Shown here in pieces: positions 1 through 7,164 of a stretch of 12,260 bases of DNA. Origin of the DNA: Candidatus Competibacteraceae bacterium (GTDB lineage Bacteria > Pseudomonadota > Gammaproteobacteria > Competibacterales > Competibacteraceae); the NCBI GenBank assembly GCA_003527885.1, contig DPWB01000075.1:1-12260 (forward strand). The letters are read 5' to 3'. The notes below the pieces were generated by a model. The model made no database searches and had not been told where the DNA came from. It saw only the letters and a list, made by a program, of their open reading frames with translations. The first letter of the stretch is position 1. The number at the start of each line of letters is the position of its first letter. The position numbers and the translations under genes were made by a program.

Positions 1-12
1 GTATAGAGCGCT

Positions 13-45
13 CCGCGCCGGCTCGCGGTTTTGCGGCGCGGTTTT
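13..45 (+). terminator. Probable intrinsic terminator of a gene upstream of the window
   Basis: CCGCGCCG (13-20) pairs perfectly with CGGCGCGG (34-41), giving an 8-bp GC stem with a 13-nt loop. TTTT (42-45) follows immediately, then CTTCG. A GC stem followed by a T run fits rho-independent termination of a plus-strand gene that would lie to the left of the window. The loop is rather long and the T run short, so the call is tentative. Confidence 0.4.
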
Positions 46-160
46 CTTCGCGTTGGTGAGCGCGCGGGTGTTGGTAATGTATTATGATTTTTAATGTTCA
101 GCCGGGTGCCGCGCGCGCGGTTATTTTGAGAATCGACCTGAAAATCAAGGGAGTAAATTT

Positions 161-505
161 ATGAAAAAATCAAGTTTTTTGTTGGCGGGGTCGGCGTTGC
201 TGCTGTCGCAAAGCGCCGCTGTGGTGGTGGCGGCCGGTTTTACCGAACACTTCACCTTGAAACAGAACGAGCGCTACGGCTGCTGTATTGTCAAGACCCT
301 GAATAAGGCCGCCGACGTGTGGGAATACGAGGACGATGTTTCTTTTGGAACCTGTTACAAATGGGCCAGACTCACCGGCGATCCCCTGCAATTTCTCAAT
401 AACCGCAAATACGAATTTTACGAAAACACCAAGTGCGCCACGTTCAACGGCGAACACGAACTGGTCCGCGAAAAATGGAGTCCGACCCACCGCAGCGGCT
501 ACTGA
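161..505 (+). CDS. Small secreted cysteine-containing protein, unrecognised family
   Basis: I do not recognise this 114-residue protein. It starts with a classical Sec signal peptide: KK at residues 2-3, a hydrophobic core at about 6-23, and a likely signal peptidase I site near VVAA-GF (about 25/26). The mature part of about 89 residues is polar and aromatic-rich. It has four cysteines (C41, C42, C65, C92), an even number compatible with two periplasmic disulfides. No lipobox, membrane segment or catalytic motif is seen. The start is well supported: AAGGGAG at 147-153 lies 7 nt before the ATG. The gene ends 3 nt from the oppositely oriented MFS gene, so the two converge almost end to end. 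The AT-rich stretch at about 71-98 upstream probably carries the promoter, but no clean -35/-10 pair was found. The protein is probably real; its role is unknown. Confidence 0.72.
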   Translation: MKKSSFLLAGSALLLSQSAAVVVAAGFTEHFTLKQNERYGCCIVKTLNKAADVWEYEDDVSFGTCYKWARLTGDPLQFLNNRKYEFYENTKCATFNGEHELVREKWSPTHRSGY

Positions 506-508
506 CCG

Positions 509-1693
509 CTAATGCTGCCCGCCGTCGCCGACCAAGAGGCGATGGGCGACATAAGCCAGCAGGCCGCAACCGGCGATGACGCCCGCCATCGGCAGCGCCG
601 AACCCGCGCCGAGCAGCCCGACCGCCGCGCTCGACAGGGTGGCCACCCCAAATTGCAGCGTGCCGAGCAGCGCCGACGCGCTGCCCGCGCGCGCGCCCTG
701 TCGGGCCAGCGCCAGCGCCGTGGCGTTCGGCGCGGTGAAACCCAGGCTGGCGAGATAGCCAAACAGCGGGATCAGCAATCCCGGCAAGCCGCCCCAGCCG
801 CCGGCCGCCACCGCCAGCAGCACCAGCCCCAACAGCACGGTCGCGCGGTTGGCGCGGCGCAGGATCGCCTCGGCGTCACGGTGTGCCAACAGCCGGCGGT
901 TGAGCTGCGAACTGGCGATCAACCCCAGGGCGTTGAACCCGAACAGCCAGCCGTAGGCTTGCGCCGGCACCCCGTGCAGTTCGATGAAGACATGCGGCGA
1001 GCCGGTGATGTAGGCGAACAGCCCGGCGTGCGCGAAGCCGCCGCTCAAGCTGTAGCCCAAAAAGCCGCGATCCTTCAATAGTTCGCCGTAGGTTCGCAAG
1101 GTCGCGCCGAGCCCGCCGCCAGCGGTCTGCGCCGGGCGAGTTTCCGGCAAATAGCGCCAGACCGCCAGCAGGCAGCTTAGCCCGAACAGGGCCAGTACGA
1201 TGAAAATGGCGCGCCAGCCGAACAGCAGGAGGACTTGGCCACCGAGTAGCGGCGCAAGGATCGGGGCCAGACCCATCACCAGCATCAGCAGCGAATACAC
1301 GCGCGCCGAGGTTTGGGCGTCGAAGCGGTCGCGAACCACGGCGCGCGCGATCACCACGCCGGCGCAGCCTCCCGCCGCTTGGACGAAGCGCAGGGCCGTC
1401 AGCGCGGCGATATCGGGCGCGAGCGCGCAACCGACCGAGGCGATCACGTAGAGGGTCAGGCCGGCGTACAGCGGCGGCTTTCGTCCGAAGCGGTCGGCGA
1501 GCGGGCCGTGGATCGCCTGACCGAGCGCCAGGCCGACGAAGAAGCTCGCCAAGGTAAATTGCGCGGCGGAAGACGCGGTTCCGAAATCGGCGGCGATGGC
1601 GGGCAAGGCCGGCAGATACATGTCGATCGACATGGGCGCGAAGGCGGTCAACGCGCCCAGGATCAGCAGCCAGGAGAGGGGCGGATCGCTCAT
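509..1693 (-). CDS. Bcr/CflA-type MFS multidrug exporter
   Basis: This 394-residue inner-membrane protein belongs to the 12-TM drug:H+ antiporters of the major facilitator superfamily. The N-terminus carries MSIDMYLPALP (21-31), a hallmark of the Bcr/CflA subgroup. The loop between TM2 and TM3 has the MFS motif A, GPLADRFGRKP (63-73), and RFVQAAGG (102-109) matches the RxxQG-like motif of TM4. The length is normal for Bcr/CflA proteins. Family members export compounds such as bicyclomycin, sulfonamides or chloramphenicol by proton antiport; the substrate here cannot be read from the sequence. The gene is last in the minus-strand block, 27 nt after the HHCPFC membrane protein, so co-transcription is likely. 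The ATG at 1693 lacks a strong Shine-Dalgarno site, but the preceding 27 nt offer no better start. Confidence 0.88.
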   Translation of the reverse strand: MSDPPLSWLLILGALTAFAPMSIDMYLPALPAIAADFGTASSAAQFTLASFFVGLALGQAIHGPLADRFGRKPPLYAGLTLYVIASVGCALAPDIAALTALRFVQAAGGCAGVVIARAVVRDRFDAQTSARVYSLLMLVMGLAPILAPLLGGQVLLLFGWRAIFIVLALFGLSCLLAVWRYLPETRPAQTAGGGLGATLRTYGELLKDRGFLGYSLSGGFAHAGLFAYITGSPHVFIELHGVPAQAYGWLFGFNALGLIASSQLNRRLLAHRDAEAILRRANRATVLLGLVLLAVAAGGWGGLPGLLIPLFGYLASLGFTAPNATALALARQGARAGSASALLGTLQFGVATLSSAAVGLLGAGSALPMAGVIAGCGLLAYVAHRLLVGDGGQH

Positions 1694-1720
1694 AAGGAAC
1701 AGGGCGCTTTCCGGGCCGCC

Positions 1721-2719
1721 TTAACCCAGCAAAACCAAATTCGACCGCACGATCACCCAGGTCGCCAGGCCGTAAAAAATGCCGAATCCGCCCAACGCCA
1801 GCCACGTCAGCCGTCGAACTTCGCCAGGAACGACCGCCCGCAGGCTGGCGATGCGCCCGAGCGGCGCGATGAGACCCGCGCCCAAGCCGGCGGCGGCCGC
1901 GACGAACAGCGGTACATAAAGCGCGTAGCCGAGGTAGCCGTAACCGGCTTTCAACAAACAGAACGGACAGTGATGGTTCGGGTTCTCATACACGTAAAGC
2001 GACAGGACGGCGATGATCGCGGCGATGGCGACGCCGAAAGCCAGCGCGCAGCCGGCGGCGAACAGCGGTCCCAACCGGAGCCGACGCCGGAACGCCAAAC
2101 CCGAGACCAGCAGCGCCGCTCCCGTTCCGTAAAACGCGACCAGCGTCGGCTCGGGCGGCAACCCGGCCAATTCCGCCGCCGCGCCCCGACCGTCCGCGCC
2201 GAACAGCGAGCCGCAGCACGAGGTGATGACATCGGGTTTCAGGCCCAGAAAATACAGCGTTTGCACCGTCGCCTCCGCAACGGTCAGCGGCGCGAGGGCC
2301 AGCAGCAGGCCGTATTTCAACCGCACCAGCGGATAATCGTAGCCCCGGTTGTCGATCCGGTTCAGCAAAAGCCACAACGCCGCCAGGAAAAACACCGCGA
2401 TTTTCAATAGCAGCGCCGGAAAACCGAAGGCGTTAGCGTTCAGTACGCCAGTGGCGCACATCGCGCCGACAAATTGAGAAGACAGGCTTTCGGCGGTATG
2501 GACGAACAGCAACAGCGACAGCAATTCCGCGCCCAACGCAAAACCGAGCAAGGTGGAAATCAAATACGTCCGCCGCTCCAGCCGCACCTGCAACTCGCCG
2601 CCGCTCGCCAGGTCCCAACAGCCCAGAATCCGCAGCGCGAACCCGCAAGCCAATAGCACCGCGCCGGTTGCGACGAACGCGATCAAACCGAGCGCGACCA
2701 GCGCGGGCGACATCAGCAC
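1721..2719 (-). CDS. Polytopic membrane protein with HHCPFC motif, linked to an ABC transporter
   Basis: I do not recognise a named family for this 332-residue protein. Hydrophobicity suggests about eight membrane segments (roughly 5-33, 52-75, 83-119 in one or two passes, 133-155, 196-211, 215-243, 258-285, 305-325). Notable residues are a CC pair (168-169) in a loop and HHCPFC (249-254) just before a hydrophobic segment. Such CxxC motifs bind metal or haem, or do thiol-disulfide chemistry, but neither is shown here. The GTG start at 2719 is preferred because GGAG lies 7 nt upstream of it; it overlaps the ATPase gene by 7 nt. An in-frame ATG at 2713 (TGATG overlap with the ATPase stop) is the alternative. 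The overlap points to translational coupling with the ABC ATPase and permease. It may be an accessory or third membrane subunit of that transporter, but this is inference. Confidence 0.75.
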   Translation of the reverse strand: MLMSPALVALGLIAFVATGAVLLACGFALRILGCWDLASGGELQVRLERRTYLISTLLGFALGAELLSLLLFVHTAESLSSQFVGAMCATGVLNANAFGFPALLLKIAVFFLAALWLLLNRIDNRGYDYPLVRLKYGLLLALAPLTVAEATVQTLYFLGLKPDVITSCCGSLFGADGRGAAAELAGLPPEPTLVAFYGTGAALLVSGLAFRRRLRLGPLFAAGCALAFGVAIAAIIAVLSLYVYENPNHHCPFCLLKAGYGYLGYALYVPLFVAAAAGLGAGLIAPLGRIASLRAVVPGEVRRLTWLALGGFGIFYGLATWVIVRSNLVLLG

Positions 2720-3396
2720 GGGTGATCTCCGACCAAGCGGCCGTCGCGCAATTCAAGCCTTCGGCGAACGCGCGCAGCCTCGAACACCAGCGGGTCGTGG
2801 CTGCTGACCAGCACCGTCCGGCCTTGCGCCGCCAGATCGTCCAGCAAGCCCAGCACCTCGCGCGACAAGCGGCTGTCGAGGTTGGCGGTCGGCTCGTCGG
2901 CGACGATCACCGCCGGATCGTTGATCAACGCGCGGGCCAAGGCGGTGCGCTGCGCCTCGCCGCCGGACAGCCACTCGACCTTGCTACCGGCTTTCGGCTC
3001 CAAACCGAACCGCGCCAGCAGCGCCCGTGCGCCGGCCGTCAACTCCCGATAAGGCCGGCCCAGCGGATAAGCGGGTAGCATCACATTTTCCAACACGGTC
3101 AGACCCCGGATCAGATTGAACTGTTGGAACACGAAGCCGAAGGTGTGACGCCGCACCTCGGTCAAAAATCGCTCCGGCAAGTTGGACAGCAACCGGCCGT
3201 CGAGCGAGATCCGGCCACTGGTCGGTCGGGCCAAGCAGCCGATCAGGGTGAGCAAGGTGGTCTTGCCGGACCCGCTGGGGCCGGTGAACACGGTGATGCC
3301 GCCCCGTTCCAACCGCAGGTCGATGTCCGCCAGCGCCCGGCACTCGTTCGACTGGCCTGGATTGAACCGTTTGTTGACGGCCTGAAGTTCGATCAT
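2713..3396 (-). CDS. ABC transporter ATPase, LolD/MacB-like
   Basis: This is a 227-residue cytoplasmic nucleotide-binding subunit with every expected ABC element. It has Walker A GPSGSGKT (39-46), a Q-loop glutamine in FQQFN (91/92), the signature LSGGE (143-147), Walker B VIVADE with D167 and E168, and the H-loop histidine H200 in SSHDP. The size and the sequence around FVFQQFNL and LENVMLP resemble the LolD/MacB/FtsE-type class that pairs with FtsX-like permeases. It should power its partner by ATP hydrolysis. The start is the ATG at 3396, which overlaps the permease stop by 4 nt (ATGA); the open frame extends further upstream only inside the permease gene. The 3' end overlaps the next membrane-protein gene by 7 nt. 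It is not safely callable as LolD, since lolC/lolE are absent and the permease is only MacB-like. Confidence 0.92.
   Translation of the reverse strand: MIELQAVNKRFNPGQSNECRALADIDLRLERGGITVFTGPSGSGKTTLLTLIGCLARPTSGRISLDGRLLSNLPERFLTEVRRHTFGFVFQQFNLIRGLTVLENVMLPAYPLGRPYRELTAGARALLARFGLEPKAGSKVEWLSGGEAQRTALARALINDPAVIVADEPTANLDSRLSREVLGLLDDLAAQGRTVLVSSHDPLVFEAARVRRRLELRDGRLVGDHPC
2727..2730 (-). promoter_or_regulatory. Ribosome binding site supporting the GTG start at 2719
   Basis: GGAG on the minus strand lies 7 nt upstream of the GTG at 2719, inside the end of the ATPase gene. For the alternative in-frame ATG at 2713 the spacing would be 13 nt, which is less favourable. This is why the longer membrane protein with a 7-nt overlap was chosen. 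Confidence 0.5.
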
Positions 3397-4529
3397 CCGC
3401 GCATCGCCGCGTCGGGGTCGGCAATCGCCGCCCGCCAGCCCGGAACCAGCGTGGCGACGATGTACGGTACGACCGTCACCGCCAGCACGATCAGGATTTG
3501 GCCTGGATCGACGGTCGGGGTCAGCCGAAAGTCGGGATAGAGGACCGCCCAGCCTTTCAAGATCGGCGCGAACAGGCGAGCGCCGCCGTGAAACACCTGC
3601 CACCAAGCCAGCAGATAGCCGAGCAAAAAGGCGGTCAGCGACAGCAGCGCGCCTTCCCACAGCTTCATCCGCAAAATGTCGCCGGTTTCCCAGCCGATGG
3701 CCTTGAGGATGCCGATTTCGCGTTTTTCCTCGGCGCTCAAGCCGGCGGCCTTATCCCACGCCAGAACCGCAAACGCCAAAAGCGGCGCGGCGAGCGCCAG
3801 AAAGGTCACACCCTCGCGCCAGTCGAACACCGCGTCGTAGGTCCGCAACATTTCGGAGCGCAAAATCGGTCGGCTGGAAGGCAGCGCCAGCGCGATTTTT
3901 CGCGCGACCGTGCTCGCCTCGCGCGGGTTGCTCACGGTCAGCACGGCGTCGGTGTAGCGCTCCGGCGGAAACTGGAACAGCGCGCGAAAACCGCTCTCGG
4001 ACAGCAGCAGCAAATCGGCGCTCAGCAGTTCCGAAGATGGCTCCAGGATGCCCGCCACTTTAAACAGCGCCGGCGGGCCGCTGGCCGCGCGCAGGCTGAA
4101 CACATCGCCGACCCCGATAGCGCGGACCCGCGCCAGCGCCGCGCCGATTAAAATTTCGCCTTCGGCCAGCGGCCGTTCCGCAGCCGCCATCACAGTGTAA
4201 TTGGCCTTCACCGCCGGATCGTAATAGTAGCCCCACAACCGGCCCCGCGCGTCGCTGACGCCGCGGATCCGGCGCAGGCTGTCGAGCCAATCCGCCGGCA
4301 GCAGATCGTGCCGCCCCGCGGCCAGCCGCTGTACGATTACTTCCGGAGCGTCTTGCAGCAGCGCTGCCGCCTCCCGCCGCAAGCCCTGGCTGAGGAGCAG
4401 AACCGACGCGAACAGGAAGACCAGCAGGGCATACACCAGCAGCAGGCCGAGATTGCGGGTTTTGCGCCGCAGCAGCGCGGCGAGCGTGTAGTCGATCAGG
4501 TATTTTTGCCGTTCGAACGCAACGCGCAT
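3393..4529 (-). CDS. FtsX/MacB-like ABC permease
   Basis: This 378-residue inner-membrane permease has the four-TM layout of the MacB/FtsX superfamily: TM1 at about 27-49, a large periplasmic domain at about 50-238, then TM2 at about 240-258, TM3 at about 294-312 and TM4 at about 344-366. EKREIGILKAIGW (268-280) is the conserved coupling-helix motif that contacts the ATPase, and the C-terminus DPDAAMRG resembles the usual end of these permeases. Family members work as mechanotransmitters that move lipoproteins, peptides or antibiotics out of the inner membrane rather than as classical channels; the substrate here is unknown. It is the first gene of the minus-strand block, overlapping the ATPase gene by 4 nt and divergent from blc across about 100 bp. 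The start at 4529 has no strong Shine-Dalgarno site. Confidence 0.9.
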   Translation of the reverse strand: MRVAFERQKYLIDYTLAALLRRKTRNLGLLLVYALLVFLFASVLLLSQGLRREAAALLQDAPEVIVQRLAAGRHDLLPADWLDSLRRIRGVSDARGRLWGYYYDPAVKANYTVMAAAERPLAEGEILIGAALARVRAIGVGDVFSLRAASGPPALFKVAGILEPSSELLSADLLLLSESGFRALFQFPPERYTDAVLTVSNPREASTVARKIALALPSSRPILRSEMLRTYDAVFDWREGVTFLALAAPLLAFAVLAWDKAAGLSAEEKREIGILKAIGWETGDILRMKLWEGALLSLTAFLLGYLLAWWQVFHGGARLFAPILKGWAVLYPDFRLTPTVDPGQILIVLAVTVVPYIVATLVPGWRAAIADPDAAMRG

Positions 4530-4617
4530 GGTCGATTCATTTTATTCAAGGCTGGAAAAGAACGCTGCGGCGATTCGCCGATGACGGGTAATATCGGGCG
4601 CTTCTATCGGCCTCATA

Positions 4618-4622
4618 GAGGG
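4618..4622 (+). promoter_or_regulatory. Ribosome binding site deciding the blc start
   Basis: GAGGG lies 8 nt before the ATG at 4631 but only 2 nt before the in-frame ATG at 4625. This spacing, together with the compact lipoprotein signal it produces, favours 4631. Confidence 0.55.
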
Positions 4623-4630
4623 TTATGCCA

Positions 4631-5158
4631 ATGAAAACGATATTGGGGTTGCTGTTGTTGTCGCTCGCCGGTTGCGCGGTCGCGCCGCCCGGCGGCGTGA
4701 CGCCCGTTTCCGGTTTCGACCTGGACCGCTATCTCGGCAAATGGTACGAAATCGCGCGTTTGGACCATCCGTTCGAGCGCGGTCTGAGCAACATCAGCGC
4801 GACTTACAGCTTGCGCGACGACGGCGGCGTCCGGGTGCTGAATCGAGGTTTTAACGACCGCGCGGGCGCTTGGAAGGAAGCGGAGGGGCGCGCTTATTTC
4901 ACCGGCGACCCGACGGTCGGTTCCTTGAAAGTATCCTTTTTCGGGCCTCTGTACGGAGGCTACCACATCATCGCCCTGGATAAGACCGATTATTACCACG
5001 TCATGATCAGCGGCCCCAACCGGGATTATTTGTGGATTCTAGCGCGGACCCGCACGCTGCCGCGCGCGGTGTTGGATGATTTGTTGAAGCAGGCCAAGGC
5101 GCTGGGCTTCGTCACCGAACAACTGATCTGGGTTCGCCAAGATCGCGACGACGCCTGA
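4631..5158 (+). CDS. blc: Outer-membrane lipocalin lipoprotein Blc
   Basis: Bacterial lipocalin of 175 residues with a lipoprotein signal: a hydrophobic stretch and lipobox LAGC, so cleavage and lipidation occur at C15. Residue +2 is alanine, not aspartate, which predicts Lol-dependent sorting to the outer membrane. The lipocalin GxW motif is clear in LGKWYEIARLDHPFERG, followed by NRGFNDRAGAWKEAEGRA and the conserved C-terminal barrel strands around SFFGPLYGGYHIIAL and YLWILARTRTLP. The length matches E. coli Blc. Family members bind lysophospholipids or fatty acids and help with envelope maintenance under stress. The gene is divergent from the ABC permease operon, with a 5-bp hairpin (CGGCG-ATT-CGCCG, 4568-4580) between them, and ends 2 nt from a convergent small gene. 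Confidence 0.93.
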   Translation: MKTILGLLLLSLAGCAVAPPGGVTPVSGFDLDRYLGKWYEIARLDHPFERGLSNISATYSLRDDGGVRVLNRGFNDRAGAWKEAEGRAYFTGDPTVGSLKVSFFGPLYGGYHIIALDKTDYYHVMISGPNRDYLWILARTRTLPRAVLDDLLKQAKALGFVTEQLIWVRQDRDDA

Positions 5159-5160
5159 AT

Positions 5161-5478
5161 TCAACGCGGGTCGGGCGCGAGGTGAGGCGGTGGTGGCAGC
5201 AGCGCGCCAGAGGGAAAATGCTCCAGCGCCGCCGGATGATCCTGAAATGCGCTGTGTCGGTCGGCTTGGCTGAGGTGGCGGGTGTAGCGGGCCTCGGTCA
5301 AGAGACTTAGGTCGGTCAAGCCGAGTTCGCGAACCAGCGCCCGATCAGCGGAGCGATCAACCAGCGCCGCGCGTCGAGCGCTGTCGATCAGCATCAGACC
5401 GAACAGCGCCAGCAACGCCGCGAGCGCGGCCAGCGTGACAGTGGAGGCGCGGAAGCGGGAGGGTGGTCGGGCGATCAT
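5161..5478 (-). CDS. Small membrane-anchored protein, uncharacterised
   Basis: This 105-residue protein has one N-terminal membrane helix (about 12-31, preceded by arginines). A soluble tail follows, containing ELGLTDLSLLTEARYTRH (51-68) and DHPAALEHFPSGALLPPP (80-97). That tail looks like a conserved block to me (a recollection, not a search), not random translation of the opposite strand, and the frame sits in an otherwise uncoded interval. N-in orientation would put the tail in the periplasm. The gene converges with blc with only 2 nt between the stop codons. The ATG at 5478 has no clear Shine-Dalgarno site. No function can be assigned. It could be a fragment of a larger protein, but the stop after the proline-rich end looks natural. 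Confidence 0.62.
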   Translation of the reverse strand: MIARPPSRFRASTVTLAALAALLALFGLMLIDSARRAALVDRSADRALVRELGLTDLSLLTEARYTRHLSQADRHSAFQDHPAALEHFPSGALLPPPPHLAPDPR

Positions 5479-5524
5479 AACGCAATTCTATCAAGCGGGG
5501 CGCGGCTTGGATCCGTTCGACCGT

Positions 5525-5774
5525 TCAACCTCGATGCAGCACAGAGAGCGGCGCCAGCGTGGCGAAGTAATCGTTGAGGAAGTTCTTGGCCGCGTATTCA
5601 GAAGCCCAGCGAGCCGGTTCGCTGGAACTCATTCCGTCGGCGATGGCGAAGGGCCGCACCCTTCAACTTCAGCGCTTCACCTTCCGGGATGATTGCGCCG
5701 TAAAAATCCTCATTAACGGGTTTGACGCCCCGGTCGGAAAATTGGCCGAGATGGATTTGCAGGATTCGGGTCAT
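5525..5774 (-). pseudogene. Frameshifted N-terminal fragment of a PP2C-type protein phosphatase (or phosphatase/kinase fusion)
   Basis: Read on the minus strand from the ATG at 5774, the first frame gives SDRGVKPVNEDFYG, the first metal-binding motif of PP2C phosphatases, then LKLKGAAL. After about 5652 the homology continues in a second frame as AIADGMSSSE, the second metal motif (ADG), then ASEYAAKNFLNDYFAT, and stops at 5525-5527. One extra C near the join accounts for the shift: removing it restores KGAALAIADGMSSSE. The fragment is about 83 codons, whereas these proteins (often fused to a Ser/Thr kinase domain) run to several hundred, so most of the gene is gone. No Shine-Dalgarno site is seen. 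This recognition is from motif memory, not a database search. Confidence 0.7.
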
Positions 5775-5829
5775 AGTTTGAAGTGGTGGCCGGGTTAAAG
5801 CGGCGGGTTTTGCCGGATCTGCGCGCCGC

Positions 5830-5862
5830 GGTATCGCGGTTTACTGCGGGTATCGCGGTTTA
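5830..5862. repeat. Perfect 14-bp direct repeat, 19-bp period, upstream of NDH-2
   Basis: GGTATCGCGGTTTA occurs at 5830-5843 and again at 5849-5862, separated by CTGCG. The start-to-start distance of 19 bp is close to two DNA helical turns. The first copy also sits in a small dyad, CCGCG-GTAT-CGCGG (5826-5839). The pair ends 25 nt before the NDH-2 start codon, a position suitable for an operator or leader element. A chance duplication by replication slippage is the alternative. Confidence 0.6.
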
Positions 5863-5886
5863 TTTGAAATAAGAGGCGAGCAACCC

Positions 5887-7164
5887 ATGACCAAGAAAAC
5901 CAAAGTAGTCATCGTCGGGGCGGGTTTCGGCGGTATCGCCGTCGCCAAGCGGCTGGCCGGGTCGGATATTGAGGTGACGTTGATCGACCGCCGCAACTAT
6001 CACTTGTTTCAGCCCATGCTCTATCAAGTGGCGACCGCCGACCTGTCGCCCGCCGATATCGCCTGGCCGATTCGCGGCTTGTTCAGCGGCGAGCGCAACA
6101 TCGCGGTGGTGTTGTCGGAAGTGACCGCCACCGACAAAGCGGCCCGAGAAGTGGTGGCGGGCGGTCGCCGCTATCCCTACGACTTCCTGATTTTGGCGAC
6201 CGGAAGCGGCAACTCCTATTTCAATCATCCCGAATGGGAGCCGTACGCGCCCGGCCTCAAGCGCATCATCGACGCCACCGAAATCCGCAAACGCATCCTG
6301 TTGGCCTTCGAGCACGCGGAAATCGCTAGTGACGCCACCGAACAGCGCCGGCTGCTCAATTTCGTGATGGTCGGCGGCGGTCCGACCGGCGTCGAAATGG
6401 CCGGCGCGATGGCGGAACTGGCGCGAGTTGCGCTGGCGCGCGACTTTCGCCACATCGACCCCAAGGCGGCGCGAGTGGTGCTGGTGGAAGCGGGCGAACG
6501 GTTGCTGGCCGGTTTCGCGCCCGATTTGTCCGAGTACGCGCGCCGGTGCCTGGAAAAACTCGGCGTTGAAGTCCAACTGGGTCAGCCCGTGCAGGCGGTG
6601 AACGAGCAAGGGGTACAGGTCGGCGCAACCTTCATCCCCACGGCGACGGTGATCTGGGCGGCGGGTGTGAAGGCCGACGGTCCGGGGCAGTGGCTCGGAG
6701 CGGAAACGGATCGCGGCGGGCGCGTGGCGGTCGGCCCGGATTTGGCGGTGCCGGGCCATCCTGAAATCTTCGTCATCGGTGACGCCGCCAAGGTGATTTG
6801 GGAAGGCGAGCGGTTGGTGCCAGGCCTCGCGCCGGCCGCCAAACAGGGTGGCCGGTACGTGGCGGAGGTGATCCGGGCGCGCTTGGAAAACCGTGCCCCG
6901 CCGCCTTTCCGCTACCGTCATGTCGGCAGCCTCGCCATGATCGGGCGCAACGCCGCCGTGGCCGATTTTGGCAAACTGAAGCTGAGAGGCCGGCTGGCTT
7001 GGTGGTTCTGGGGCTTGGTTCACATCTATTTACTGATCAACGCCCGCGCCGCGACCCTGGTGCTACTGGAATGGGCGTGGGCTTACCTGACCCGCAAGAA
7101 GGGCGCTCGCTTGATTACGGGGCTACGCCCGCTGTTCGTCGAGCCCGCCGGACCGAAGCCGTGA
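5887..7164 (+). CDS. ndh: Type II NADH:quinone dehydrogenase (NDH-2)
   Basis: FAD-dependent, non-proton-pumping NADH dehydrogenase of 425 residues that passes electrons from NADH to the quinone pool at the inner membrane. The first Rossmann motif GAGFGG (11-16) binds FAD. The second, GGGPTG (163-168), binds NADH. FVIGDAA (295-301) is the second FAD contact, and LAPAAKQGG (314-322) is the quinone-site region typical of NDH-2. The C-terminus (about 367-405) is amphipathic and aromatic-rich, which fits peripheral membrane anchoring. The length is normal. AGAGG at about 5872-5876 lies 10 nt upstream of the ATG. A 14-bp direct repeat precedes the gene and a 14-bp hairpin spans its stop codon. A close relative such as a sulfide:quinone reductase is less likely because its conserved cysteines are absent. 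Confidence 0.93.
   Translation: MTKKTKVVIVGAGFGGIAVAKRLAGSDIEVTLIDRRNYHLFQPMLYQVATADLSPADIAWPIRGLFSGERNIAVVLSEVTATDKAAREVVAGGRRYPYDFLILATGSGNSYFNHPEWEPYAPGLKRIIDATEIRKRILLAFEHAEIASDATEQRRLLNFVMVGGGPTGVEMAGAMAELARVALARDFRHIDPKAARVVLVEAGERLLAGFAPDLSEYARRCLEKLGVEVQLGQPVQAVNEQGVQVGATFIPTATVIWAAGVKADGPGQWLGAETDRGGRVAVGPDLAVPGHPEIFVIGDAAKVIWEGERLVPGLAPAAKQGGRYVAEVIRARLENRAPPPFRYRHVGSLAMIGRNAAVADFGKLKLRGRLAWWFWGLVHIYLLINARAATLVLLEWAWAYLTRKKGARLITGLRPLFVEPAGPKP

Noticed and set aside
71..95. Promoter for the small secreted protein
   Set aside because: The region is AT-rich with TATTAT/TATGAT-like hexamers, but no -35 hexamer at proper spacing was found.
109..120. CCGCGCGCGCGG palindrome as a regulatory site or Z-DNA tract
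   Set aside because: Alternating GC runs are expected by chance in this GC-rich DNA; position ahead of the small secreted gene is the only hint.
876..1805. Minus-strand open frame of 309 codons overlapping the MFS gene
   Set aside because: Arginine-rich out-of-frame reading of the MFS gene, which has clear family motifs in its own frame.
1313..2410. Long plus-strand open frame of 365 codons
   Set aside because: Antisense to the MFS and HHCPFC genes; R/Q/G-rich translation without motifs, typical of a GC-rich shadow frame.
5860..7023. Long minus-strand open frame of 387 codons opposite ndh
   Set aside because: Histidine- and arginine-rich shadow of NDH-2, which carries all the dinucleotide-binding motifs.
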